Positions 1 to 7,644 of a DNA stretch of 64,000 bases are shown here, one piece after another. The stretch lies in contig NZ_JATV01000002.1 in the NCBI RefSeq assembly GCF_000611675.1, forward strand, positions 248,001 to 312,000. The letters are read 5' to 3'. A program made the position numbers and the translations under genes. The stretch's first letter is position 1; each line of letters opens with the position of its first letter. Source of the DNA: Flavobacterium succinicans LMG 10402. GTDB lineage: Bacteria; Bacteroidota; Bacteroidia; Flavobacteriales; Flavobacteriaceae. The notes beneath the pieces are model-generated. The model made no database searches. It was given only the letters and a program-made list of their open reading frames with translations, and was not told the DNA's origin.

Positions 1-150
1 GAAATAAAGTGTGGTATTATTTATTTTGAGCTAAATTTAACCAATTTATCTATCAATATAACATAAGTACTATATCATTTATTAAAAACTTATTGTTAAT
101 ATAATTGTAATTTTCACTCGCTCAAAGTATTAAAGTTTTTGTAAAAAAAA

Positions 151-181
151 TTTTGTTTTCTAAATTGTTGCTCTACATTTG
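151..181 (+). promoter_or_regulatory. Bacteroidota-type promoter for the small CxGxC gene
   Basis: A TTTTG at 151-155 and a TACATTTG at 174-181 are separated by 18 bases. This fits the Bacteroidota -33 (TTTG) and -7 (TAnnTTTG) elements. Transcription would start near 187, about 15-20 bases before the TTG start codons at 202 and 208. The rest of 1-201 is AT-rich and shows no gene I can support. Confidence 0.55.
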
Positions 182-207
182 CGCCATAATTATTCCATCT
201 TTTGCAA

Positions 208-588
208 TTGAAAAAAATTGGCGTATATCTTTTAACCCTCACATTGCTATTCCCTTTTTTTGGGAATATAGTGATATACACCCAATTTAAAGCCAATCAA
301 GAGCAAATCATCAAAACCATTTGTGTACAGCGAAAATTAGTCAACAATACTTGTAATGGTCGTTGTGAATTACAAAAAAGCCTAAAAAAATTTGATGAGA
401 ATGAGAAAAAAATGGAAAATATTCTGAAAGAAAAAGCAGATTTCGTTTATCTCATTCATTCAACACCTACATCATTTGTAAGTAACACTCTGATAACTTC
501 AACAACCAAGTTGAACGTTTTTCATACGTCTGGAAAAACTATTTCCAAAATAAATTCAACTTTCAGACCTCCCTCCTTTTTACTATAA
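208..588 (+). CDS. small exported CxGxC protein, possible metal-binding
   Basis: This is a 126-residue protein with a hydrophobic N-terminus (MKKIGVYLLTLTLLF) typical of a signal peptide or membrane anchor. A Cys pattern follows: TICVQ, then CNGRCEL about a dozen residues later, then a Lys/Glu-rich helix. Small Bacteroidota proteins with an N-terminal hydrophobic segment followed by C...CxGKC are familiar, but none has a proven function that I know of. The only start codons are TTG at 202 and TTG at 208. I chose 208 because it gives an MKKI start, and 202 is equally open. The promoter at 151-181 supports a start here. The next genes encode MbnP- and MbnH-like proteins, so Cu(I) or other metal binding is an inference from context. 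Confidence 0.6.
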   Translation: MKKIGVYLLTLTLLFPFFGNIVIYTQFKANQEQIIKTICVQRKLVNNTCNGRCELQKSLKKFDENEKKMENILKEKADFVYLIHSTPTSFVSNTLITSTTKLNVFHTSGKTISKINSTFRPPSFLL

Positions 589-623
589 TCTTATTCAAAA
601 TCGATTTCAATCTCAATTGAAAG

Positions 624-656
624 GCGTTGACTTGTATGAAAAATACAATGTCAAGC
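624..656. repeat. hairpin between CxGxC gene and mbnP-like gene
   Basis: TTGACTTGTAT at 627-637 pairs with ATACAATGTCAA at 643-654 with one bulged base, and flanking GC bases can extend the stem. No T-run follows, so it may be an attenuator or mRNA-processing hairpin rather than a terminator. The rest of 589-797 shows no gene. Confidence 0.4.
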
Positions 657-797
657 AATGATTGCATCTGAAAGATTTCGTGCGTTTTAATTCGAAAAGG
701 CACTTCTGTCATTTCAAAAAAGTACATATATCAAGTTCTTTTTCAATACAATCATGCAAAAAAACAAATGAATATCATAATAGTAAAAAACCAACTC

Positions 798-1598
798 ATG
801 AAAAAATATATTTTAAAAGCAACTTTAGCTTTAGCAGCAATAATAACTATAACCGCATGTTCTAACGATAACGACGAAGCAATCACAGGAACAGGAGCTT
901 TAACACTTGAATTTGATAACGCTTTCAAAGCAAATGACCTTATTCTAACTTCACAAGCGAATACAACAGCCAACAACGAAGTCTTAAAAATCAGCACAGT
1001 AAAATACATCGTTAGTAACATTGTGTTGACCAAAGAAGACGGAACAACGTTCACTTACCCAAAAAGCGAAAGCTATTTCATTATAGACGAAGCTACTCCA
1101 GCTAGTTTAGAAGCTCAATTAAAAAACATTCCAGCGGCTAACTACACCAAAGTAAAATTCGGAATTGGAGTAGACAAAGCACAATGGGAACTTGGTGCCA
1201 CAGGACAAGGCGATTTCTTAGCCAAAGCACAAGCAGCAAAAATGATGTGGAGCTGGACTGCAGGATACAAATTCTTAGCTTTCGAAGGTACTTTTACTTC
1301 AAGTACAGTAACAACTCCTACTTCGTTTATGATTCACACTGGACAAACAGGAACCGATTACAACTACACTGAAATCACTTTGGATTTAGCTACCAAAGCA
1401 TTAGTGAGAACCAACATTACCCCACAAGTACATATCATCACAGATATCTCTAAAGTGGTAGACGGAACCAACACCATCAAATTGACAGACAACAATATGG
1501 GTGCTATGGGTGCTATGATTATGAGTGGTTCAAAATTAGCCTTAATTACAACTAATGTTAACCAAATGTTCAAAGTAGATCACGTTCATAACGACTAA
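798..1598 (+). CDS. MbnP-like copper-binding lipoprotein
   Basis: This 266-residue lipoprotein has a lipobox ITAC with Cys21. It carries the signature of the MbnP family (PF20243): MMWSWTAGYKFLAFEG at about 149-164, FMIHTGQ with His180, and a VDHVHND C-terminus. In characterised MbnP a tryptophan is oxidised to kynurenine by the partner di-heme enzyme MbnH, and the site binds copper. Trp151 and Trp153 are candidates here. I start at ATG 798 (MKKYILK), because the ATG at 768 would put ten extra residues before the signal peptide. The gene precedes the di-heme peroxidase gene on the same strand. Family assignment is strong; copper binding is from family knowledge. Confidence 0.85.
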   Translation: MKKYILKATLALAAIITITACSNDNDEAITGTGALTLEFDNAFKANDLILTSQANTTANNEVLKISTVKYIVSNIVLTKEDGTTFTYPKSESYFIIDEATPASLEAQLKNIPAANYTKVKFGIGVDKAQWELGATGQGDFLAKAQAAKMMWSWTAGYKFLAFEGTFTSSTVTTPTSFMIHTGQTGTDYNYTEITLDLATKALVRTNITPQVHIITDISKVVDGTNTIKLTDNNMGAMGAMIMSGSKLALITTNVNQMFKVDHVHND

Positions 1599-1614
1599 TC
1601 CACTTCACAAAAAG

Positions 1615-1803
1615 CGATTGAAAGTATTCATCTATTAAGAATAAGGAGCGAATCATCAGGCATTTTTGTCAACAAGATTCCCGCCATCATTCCAAAACTT
1701 GTGAGCTGAACGCCAGCTCACAAGGTTTTTCCCTTCTGTCGGGGCTAGAAGACCAACATTTAGGATATTTTGGAAACATTCAAAAGGAAACTGCTTTCAA
1801 TCG
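1615..1803. repeat. long-loop inverted repeat enclosing repeat copy A
   Basis: CGATTGAAAG at 1615-1624, preceded by an A-run, is the exact complement of CTTTCAATCG at 1794-1803, which is followed by TTTTTT. Together they read like the two arms of a rho-independent terminator for the mbnP-like gene. They are 169 bases apart, and the structured dispersed repeat at 1641-1747 sits between them. Insertion of the repeat into a terminator loop is an inference. Confidence 0.45.
1641..1747 (-). repeat. structured dispersed repeat, copy A
   Basis: Read on the minus strand it begins TAGCCCCGACAGAAGGG and ends GATTCGCTCCTTAT. An internal hairpin has arms CTTGTGAGCTG and CAGCTCACAAG. The CCCG near the 5' end can pair with CGGG of GGCGGGA. 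It shares this architecture with copies at 7486, 14041 and 55277. It lies antisense to the flanking plus-strand genes. It may correspond to the Rfam Flavo-1 RNA motif, which I cannot verify here. Confidence 0.7.
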
Positions 1804-1872
1804 TTTTTTCACCAAAATCGCTAACCCAAGTTATCGCGATTCCCTTTTTAATAACAAAATGTACACATACAA

Positions 1873-2913
1873 ATGAAAGCAAAATACCTATTGTTGTTCA
1901 TTTTTCCTATTCTTTTGAGTTGTTCCAATGACAACGACGAAGACTATCAAAATGTACCCATCGACTTCAAAGTCCCATCCAACTTTCCTCCAGTTGCCTA
2001 TAATTTTGCCAATAATCCATTGACAGAAAAAGGATTCGAATTAGGAAAAAAATTATTCTATGACGGACGATTGGCTTCAGACGGAATCGTTTCTTGTGGT
2101 TTTTGTCACGAACAAGAAACAGCGTTTACGCACCACGGACACACCGTAAGTCACGGAGTAGACGGTGCTGTAGGCACACGAAATACGCCTTCCATTCAAA
2201 ATTTAGCCTATCAAACTACCTTTATGTTTGATGGCGCTACCAATCATTTGGACTTACAAGCCATCATTCCTTTTACCAGTCCAATAGAAATGAATGGCGA
2301 TTTCAACAAAGCGCTTGCAATGATGAAAAATGACCCTGAATACCGAAAGTTATTCAAATCCGCTTTCACTGACGGATTAATTAATTCTGAAAATATGCTA
2401 AAAGCCTTGGGACAATTTATGGTAATGGTTACCTCAAGCAATTCAAAATTTGATAAATTCAGAAGAAATGAAGGAGGCATCACACTCAGCACAACCGAAA
2501 AAGAAGGTTATACTGTTTTTAATGCCAAATGTGCCTCTTGTCACGCTACAGATTTAATGACCGACCATTCTTTTAGAAACAATGGCCTACCCGTAAATCC
2601 AGCAGTAAACGATGTGGGACGTTACCGAGTGACAGAACTAGCCACCGATTTATACAAATTCAAAGTACCAAGTTTAAGAAACATCGAAAAAACAGCACCT
2701 TATATGCACGACGGACGCTTTGGTACACTAGAAGCCGTTTTAGATCATTATGCCAATGGAGTCGAAAACGCAACAACTTTGGATCCTATTTTAAAACAAA
2801 ATGGAAAAATAGGCATCACACTTTCCGTTAAGGAGAAAGAACAACTTATTGCCTTCTTGAAAACATTAACCGATTACGAATACCTCACCGATAAACGATT
2901 CTCGGAATTTTAA
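1873..2913 (+). CDS. di-heme cytochrome c peroxidase, MauG/MbnH-like lipoprotein
   Basis: This 346-residue lipoprotein (LLSCSND, Cys17) has two c-type heme sites, CGFCH at 75-79 and CASCH at 220-224. The conserved APYMHDGRFGT segment of bacterial cytochrome c peroxidases lies near the C-terminal third. The pairing with an MbnP-like gene points to the MbnH branch, which oxidises a tryptophan of MbnP, rather than a pure peroxide-scavenging CcpA. It should act at the periplasmic face of a membrane. The upstream gap is occupied by repeat copy A, so it may have its own promoter or be read through from the mbnP-like gene. Confidence 0.88.
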   Translation: MKAKYLLLFIFPILLSCSNDNDEDYQNVPIDFKVPSNFPPVAYNFANNPLTEKGFELGKKLFYDGRLASDGIVSCGFCHEQETAFTHHGHTVSHGVDGAVGTRNTPSIQNLAYQTTFMFDGATNHLDLQAIIPFTSPIEMNGDFNKALAMMKNDPEYRKLFKSAFTDGLINSENMLKALGQFMVMVTSSNSKFDKFRRNEGGITLSTTEKEGYTVFNAKCASCHATDLMTDHSFRNNGLPVNPAVNDVGRYRVTELATDLYKFKVPSLRNIEKTAPYMHDGRFGTLEAVLDHYANGVENATTLDPILKQNGKIGITLSVKEKEQLIAFLKTLTDYEYLTDKRFSEF

Positions 2914-2959
2914 AAAGTTAGTAAAAATTGTCAACACACATAAAAACAACCCATCAAGA

Positions 2960-3922
2960 ATGAAAAAAATATTCCTATTACTTCTTATTTTATGCCATCA
3001 AATAGGATTTAGTGCAACGACAGAAGATCCAATCTCGGGATTTACCTTTCAAAAGATGCTCATAGAAAGCTATGACGATTTTTGTGATGCTTGCGGCTGT
3101 TCAGCAAGTGGCGGAAGTATGGGCTTCAGTTCTATGCTGAACTCTAATTTTGTTGGAATTCGGTATTTTTATCAAAGTTACGCTAGCCAAGACGGCATAT
3201 TTGCTAATTCGCCTTGGGTAGACGAACACTTTAATACCCTTCAAATTTGGAGTAAAATTCCCATTACAGAGCAATTACAACTTTCGCTACTGGTTCCGTA
3301 CCAATTTCACAACAGAGAGAGGACCACTGGCAACGAATCCATCAAAGGTTTGGGCGACATCACCCTTATGGGATTGTATACTATTTATAAAACACACAAA
3401 GACAGCACTCTTTTGATTCATAAATTACAGCTTGGAGGTGGGGTAAAAATGCCCACTGGGAAGTTTAACGAAACTAACAATGCTGGAAATATCAACCAAA
3501 GTTTTCAAGTCGGAACTGGGAGTTGGGATTTTTTATTAGCTACAGAATACATCCTTAAAAAAGGAAAATTAGGATTGCATACTATGGCCAATTATACCGT
3601 AAAAACAGAAAACAAAAAGCAATACCAATTTGGAAATCAGTTCAATTATGGCAGCACGCTGTTTTATTTATTTGATACTTCCGCTGTTCAATTTGTACCT
3701 CAATTAGGAATTGCGGGAGAAGTTTATGCTACCAATAAACAGTATGGGTTGAATTTACCTAATACTGCTGGAGATGTTTTGTTTAGCAAACTTGGTGTAG
3801 AACTAGGAAAAGACAATTTTTCTCTTGGAATTAATGCTATGCTCCCTATCAATCAACACTTGGCCAATAGTAAAATGGAAGCCAATTATCGTTGGAGTAT
3901 TCACTTGAATTATAGTTTATAA
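2960..3922 (+). CDS. Cys-rich outer-membrane beta-barrel protein of the MbnP/MbnH locus
   Basis: This 320-residue protein has an N-terminal signal peptide (MKKIFLLLLILCHQIGFSA). A short Cys motif follows, FCDACGC with Cys42, 45 and 47, then Gly/Ser-rich sequence. The rest alternates polar and aromatic residues and ends in NYSL, typical of an outer-membrane barrel. It starts 46 bases after the peroxidase gene and is probably cotranscribed. The CxxCxC cluster next to copper-related genes suggests metal capture or transfer at the cell surface, but no function has been shown from this sequence. Confidence 0.65.
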   Translation: MKKIFLLLLILCHQIGFSATTEDPISGFTFQKMLIESYDDFCDACGCSASGGSMGFSSMLNSNFVGIRYFYQSYASQDGIFANSPWVDEHFNTLQIWSKIPITEQLQLSLLVPYQFHNRERTTGNESIKGLGDITLMGLYTIYKTHKDSTLLIHKLQLGGGVKMPTGKFNETNNAGNINQSFQVGTGSWDFLLATEYILKKGKLGLHTMANYTVKTENKKQYQFGNQFNYGSTLFYLFDTSAVQFVPQLGIAGEVYATNKQYGLNLPNTAGDVLFSKLGVELGKDNFSLGINAMLPINQHLANSKMEANYRWSIHLNYSL

Positions 3923-4051
3923 AAAACATAACCATAATTACATTTACAAAAAATTTCTTTCCCAATCTCATTTTCAAACTAGGTTCTTCTTAATCTGTAC
4001 TAACTGCACTAAATTAACCTACCTTTACTTGATTCACTAAAGAAAACAATT

Positions 4052-4162
4052 ATGGCAAAAAGTCTAAATGCTAAAAAAACAGCAAAAAAAGAGCCGCTAA
4101 AAACGGCTAAGGAAAAGAAAGAAGAAAAACGAGATAAAAAAAATAGTCCCAAAAGGGACTAA
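4052..4162 (+). CDS. 36-residue Lys-rich basic protein
   Basis: ATG at 4052 opens a 36-codon frame ending at TAA 4160-4162. The product begins MAKSLNAKKTAKKEPLK and is about 40 percent lysine with several Glu and Ala and no hydrophobic segment. It would be a highly charged, probably disordered or nucleic-acid-associated cytoplasmic peptide. A heptad tract and a 12-bp hairpin follow directly, giving it a gene-like 3' end. I recall similar tiny Lys-rich proteins in Flavobacteriia, but I cannot name a family. Confidence 0.55.
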   Translation: MAKSLNAKKTAKKEPLKTAKEKKEEKRDKKNSPKRD

Positions 4163-4164
4163 AC

Positions 4165-4223
4165 TAGTGTTCAGTTATCAGTTTATAGTGTTCAGCAATT
4201 CACTGAACACTATACAACTGAAA
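4165..4223. repeat. heptad repeat tract with perfect hairpin
   Basis: Imperfect 7-base units (TAGTGTT, CAGTTAT, CAGTTTA, TAGTGTT) run from 4165 to 4192, starting two bases after a stop codon. TATAGTGTTCAG at 4184-4195 and CTGAACACTATA at 4203-4214 form a perfect 12-bp stem with a 7-base loop. The hairpin lies between convergent genes and could end transcription from both sides, although no strong T-run is present. Confidence 0.65.
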
Positions 4224-4229
4224 AACTAA

Positions 4230-5693
4230 TTATTTCACAGGAATACTTGCTAAAATTTCTAAGAAGAATTTCCAGAATTTTTGAGAAGAAGGAATACTTG
4301 CTCTTTCGTCTGGCGAGTGGGCTCCGTGAATCGTTGGTCCAAAAGAAATCATATCCATTTCTGGATAATTGGTTCCTAAAATTCCACACTCTAATCCTGC
4401 GTGGCAAGCCACTACATTAGGTTTAGCATTGTTTTGTTTTTCATAAATACCAACCAACACATCCAAAATTTCAGATTTTGGATTAGGCGTCCATCCCGGA
4501 TAAGCTCCAGAAAACTCTACTTCGCATCCCATCAATTCAAAGGCAGAACGCAAAGCATTCGCCAAATCCATTTTAGAGGACTCTACCGAAGAACGGGTCA
4601 AACATTGTACAGTTAACTGTCCTTCGCCTACCATTACTTTGGCAATATTGTTAGAAGTTTCTACTAAATTGTCAAAATCAGCACTCATACGATACACGCC
4701 GTTGTGCGCCGCATACATCGAACGTACAAAATAAAACTGCGCTATAGAAGGCATTACTTTGGCGGGAACCTCAGTTAATTTTTCAAAAACAATTTCTAGG
4801 TTAGGCTCAGTAGTTTTGAACTCCGCTTTAATCTCATTCACGATTTGTTGCATATCAAAAACAAAGGCTTCATCGTAAACTGCGGCAATAATCACTTTGG
4901 CAACACTCTCTCTCGGAATCGCATTACGCAAACTTCCTCCAGCAATTGACGCAATTTGTAATCCGAAGTTATCAAAGCCGTCAAACAACAAACGATTCAT
5001 TATTTTATTGGCATTCCCCAACCCTTTATGAATATCCATACCCGAATGTCCGCCTTGCAAACCTTTTACGGTAATACTATAGCCAACAGAACCTTCTGGC
5101 GTATTCTCTTCGTCGTATTCGGCTGTAGCGGTTACATCGATACCACCTGCGCATCCAATGTCGATTTCGTCATCTTCTTCGGTGTCTAAATTCAATAATA
5201 TTTGACCTTGTAAAATCCCGCCTTGCAGGTTCAGCGCCCCTGTCATTCCTGTTTCTTCATCAATAGTAAACAAGGCTTCAATAGCAGGATGTGGTATATC
5301 AGTACTTTCTAAAACAGCCATAATTGCAGCTACACCCAAACCGTTATCGGCTCCCAAAGTAGTTCCTTTAGCACGAACCCAGTCGCCATCAACATACATA
5401 TCGATTCCTTGAGCTTCGAAATCAAAAACGGTATCATTGTTTTTTTGGTGTACCATATCCAAATGGCCTTGCAACACGATAGGCTTACGGTTTTCCATTC
5501 CTGGAGTAGCCGGTTTGCGAATGATTACGTTTCGGATGTCGTCTTCAAAGGTTTCCAACCCCAAACGATTCCCAAAATCTTTCATAAATTGAATCACTTG
5601 CTCCTCTTTTTTGGAAGGACGTGGTACGGCATTCAAATCAGTAAATTGATTCCAAAGTGCTTTAGGCTCTAAATTTCTTATTTCTTGACTCAT
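4230..5693 (-). CDS. pepD: aminoacyl-histidine dipeptidase (Xaa-His dipeptidase)
   Basis: This 487-residue cytosolic metallopeptidase belongs to the M20 clan and hydrolyses dipeptides with C-terminal histidine. Visible family features are LQGHLDMVHQKN (metal-binding His and Asp), GADNGLGVAAIMA, the FTIDEETGMTGA segment with the catalytic Glu, LNLDTEEDDEIDIGCAGG, and ACHAGLECGI plus GPTIHGAHSPDE near the C-terminus. Length and layout match PepD. The gene begins 16 bases after the DUF5615 toxin gene on the same strand, so it could be partly cotranscribed with the toxin-antitoxin pair. Confidence 0.92.
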   Translation of the reverse strand: MSQEIRNLEPKALWNQFTDLNAVPRPSKKEEQVIQFMKDFGNRLGLETFEDDIRNVIIRKPATPGMENRKPIVLQGHLDMVHQKNNDTVFDFEAQGIDMYVDGDWVRAKGTTLGADNGLGVAAIMAVLESTDIPHPAIEALFTIDEETGMTGALNLQGGILQGQILLNLDTEEDDEIDIGCAGGIDVTATAEYDEENTPEGSVGYSITVKGLQGGHSGMDIHKGLGNANKIMNRLLFDGFDNFGLQIASIAGGSLRNAIPRESVAKVIIAAVYDEAFVFDMQQIVNEIKAEFKTTEPNLEIVFEKLTEVPAKVMPSIAQFYFVRSMYAAHNGVYRMSADFDNLVETSNNIAKVMVGEGQLTVQCLTRSSVESSKMDLANALRSAFELMGCEVEFSGAYPGWTPNPKSEILDVLVGIYEKQNNAKPNVVACHAGLECGILGTNYPEMDMISFGPTIHGAHSPDERASIPSSQKFWKFFLEILASIPVK

Positions 5694-5709
5694 TATTTTG
5701 TAGTGTTAC

Positions 5710-6051
5710 TTATTCGATTCCCTCTATCCTATCTTTAAAAACATTGACTAATTTATGCCTAGCGTTCATTTCTACAACGCTATCCCAAACTTTACAAATG
5801 TTCTCGTGAAAATCTTTCATCTTCATATTCCCAAATCGGATATGAATTACTTTAGGAGGAGGATTGCTTAACATCATTTTATTGGAAAAATCAACATCTT
5901 TAGTAATTATAGTGAGGTTGTTTTCCTTTGCATATACCCAAATTTGTTCATCAAACCATTCATCGTTTATATTCTTTTGATGAATAAAATAATCCGAATT
6001 CCAAATGGAAAGGTGGTACGGTAGATTGACGTCTATTAAAAATTTTAACAT
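5710..6051 (-). CDS. DUF5615 PIN-like toxin
   Basis: This 113-residue protein matches the DUF5615 PIN-like family (PF18480). It begins FLIDVNLPYHLS with the first acidic active-site residue. VYAKENNLTIITKDVDF supplies the next acidic cluster, and VIHIRFGNMK follows. PIN-like proteins of this type are thought to be ribonucleases. Its ATG at 6051 directly abuts the stop codon of the upstream DUF433 gene, the usual antitoxin-then-toxin layout. Toxicity is an inference from family and context. Confidence 0.8.
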   Translation of the reverse strand: MLKFLIDVNLPYHLSIWNSDYFIHQKNINDEWFDEQIWVYAKENNLTIITKDVDFSNKMMLSNPPPKVIHIRFGNMKMKDFHENICKVWDSVVEMNARHKLVNVFKDRIEGIE

Positions 6052-6285
6052 TTAGGCAACCTCTTTAATAGTAAAATTCCTGTTCATTAATTCAGATGCA
6101 AATTTAAGACAGGCATCAATATCTTCGTTTTCGAGGCTTGGATATTGCAACAAAATTTCTTCTCTAGAATCTCCAGAACTCAAAAACCCAAGAATAGTAT
6201 TAACGGTAATTCTCTTGTTTCTGATGGTAGGTTTTCCGTTGCAAATTCTATCGTCAATTGTAATTCTATCAGCAATAGTTTCCAT
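6052..6285 (-). CDS. DUF433 antitoxin
   Basis: This 77-residue protein has the DUF433 pattern (ITIDDRICNGKPTIRNKRITV, then VNTILGFLSSGDSREEILLQYPSLENEDIDACL split across the domain), a winged-helix-like DNA-binding fold found in VapB-type antitoxins. It sits directly upstream of the DUF5615 gene with no intergenic base. A TAAATTTG -7-like element lies on the minus strand at 6305-6312, about 20 bases upstream, so the pair probably has its own promoter and may repress itself, as is common for such antitoxins. Confidence 0.82.
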   Translation of the reverse strand: METIADRITIDDRICNGKPTIRNKRITVNTILGFLSSGDSREEILLQYPSLENEDIDACLKFASELMNRNFTIKEVA

Positions 6286-6369
6286 AGTGAAGTATTTTAA
6301 GGTTCAAATTTACAAAAAAAGAAAGTGCACGACGGATTTAATCCTTATTTTTATACCAAAAGTCAAGCC

Positions 6370-7452
6370 TTGAAAAGAAAATACCTTTTACCGTTATTCC
6401 TCGTATTTCAGATTGTAGTACTAAAAATCATCCGATTTTTTCCAGAATCCATCGAACGTTGGTACAGCAATGGCCTCTATGTCTTTATCTCGAATAGTTT
6501 ACGAATCAGTTTAGGGAAAGTTCCTTTTTCGTTGGGCGATGTTTTGTATGCTTTGCTAATTATTTGGGCAATTCGTTGGTTTTGGTTACTCAAAAAAAAT
6601 AAGAAAAACCAAAGTGTAGCACCAAGACAAAAATGGAAAGAACTCTCGCTTTCTATTTTAAGTTTTTTATCGGTGGTTTATTTTCTTTTTCATTTGCTTT
6701 GGGGACTCAATTACTATAGAGAACCGCTGTATGAAAAAATGAAAATTGAAAGAGAATATTCAGATGCCGATTTGCTTCGTTTTACACAACAACTCATTGC
6801 CAAAACCAATGCGATTCAGTTAAAACTAATGAAAGACAAAAATCGTAAAGTAATTGTCCCTTATTCTAAATCTCAATTGTTTCAAATGAATGCGAATGGA
6901 TACCAAAACTTGGCTCGAGAACATTCGATGTTTCAATACAGTAATTTAAGTATCAAGAAATCGCTTTTTAGTATTCCGCTGACGTATATGGGATTTGGTG
7001 GCTATTTGAATCCGTTTACCAATGAAGCGCAAGTGAATGGTTTGGGACCTTTGTACAGTTTTCCGATGACTGCGAATCACGAAATGGCGCATCAAATAGG
7101 TTTTGCCAGTGAAAGTGAATGCAATTTCATTGGCTTTTTGGCTTCGATAAAAAATAAAGATGCTTACATTCAATATTCGGGGTATAGTTTGGCCTTGCGC
7201 TATTGTTTGCGAAATTGGCAAGCACGTGATGAAAAAAAAGTGGCGCAATTTTTAAAAACGATTCATCCTGGAGTAGTAGCCAACTTTAAAGAAAGTGAAA
7301 CCTTCTGGAAACAATACGACACTTTTATCGACAAAGGATTTCATATTTTTTACGACAACTTCCTAAAAATGAACCAACAAAAAGATGGAATGGAAGGCTA
7401 CAGTAAATATGTGGATTTGATGGTTAATTATTTTAAGCAGCATTCGTTGTAA
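6370..7452 (+). CDS. DUF3810 membrane protein with HExxH motif
   Basis: This 360-residue Bacteroidota protein belongs to the DUF3810 family. Three hydrophobic segments lie in the N-terminal third (YLLPLFLVFQIVVLKI, FSLGDVLYALLIIWAI and SILSFLSVVYFLFHLLWG). A large C-terminal domain carries NHEMAHQIGF, a zinc-metallopeptidase HExxH motif, followed by ESECNF. Membrane-bound peptidase activity is likely but unproven. There is no ATG near the expected start. TTG at 6370 gives MKRKYLLP, which I prefer, and GTG at 6325 would add 15 residues. It is divergent from the toxin-antitoxin pair. Confidence 0.8.
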   Translation: MKRKYLLPLFLVFQIVVLKIIRFFPESIERWYSNGLYVFISNSLRISLGKVPFSLGDVLYALLIIWAIRWFWLLKKNKKNQSVAPRQKWKELSLSILSFLSVVYFLFHLLWGLNYYREPLYEKMKIEREYSDADLLRFTQQLIAKTNAIQLKLMKDKNRKVIVPYSKSQLFQMNANGYQNLAREHSMFQYSNLSIKKSLFSIPLTYMGFGGYLNPFTNEAQVNGLGPLYSFPMTANHEMAHQIGFASESECNFIGFLASIKNKDAYIQYSGYSLALRYCLRNWQARDEKKVAQFLKTIHPGVVANFKESETFWKQYDTFIDKGFHIFYDNFLKMNQQKDGMEGYSKYVDLMVNYFKQHSL

Positions 7453-7485
7453 CTCGTATTTCTTATGAAAACAAAACGCGTAAAA

Positions 7486-7590
7486 TAGCCCCGATAGTAG
7501 TGAAAATCCTTTTATGGCAGTGTTTGCCATAAAAGATTGTAACGGATAGCGGGACGACTCGTTTTTGTACTCCTAAAAGTTGTGCTCCTA
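7486..7590 (+). repeat. structured dispersed repeat, copy B
   Basis: It begins TAGCCCCGATAGTAGTG 33 bases after the DUF3810 stop codon and ends TTGTGCTCCTA. The internal hairpin has arms TTTTATGGCA and TGCCATAAAA. CCCG near the start pairs with CGGG of AGCGGGA. It is in the same orientation as both neighbouring genes and lies upstream of the sigma-factor gene. The remaining bases of 7453-7644 hold a TAGTTTTG -7-like element at 7621-7628. Confidence 0.7.
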
Positions 7591-7644
7591 CTAAAAAATA
7601 TTTTTATTTGTAACAAAAATTAGTTTTGAACCACTAATGTTTAT

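Noticed and set aside
662..865. 67-residue plus-strand frame overlapping the mbnP-like start
   Set aside because: It is rich in His, Asn and Lys with no signal or domain and overlaps the real lipoprotein gene in another frame.
752..1054. 100-residue minus-strand hydrophobic frame
   Set aside because: It is the antisense of the mbnP-like signal peptide and N-terminus; hydrophobicity arises from AT-rich codons.
6301..6312. GGTTCAAATT resembling a tRNA T-loop
   Set aside because: No acceptor or anticodon stem can be formed around it; the sequence instead contains a -7 promoter element.
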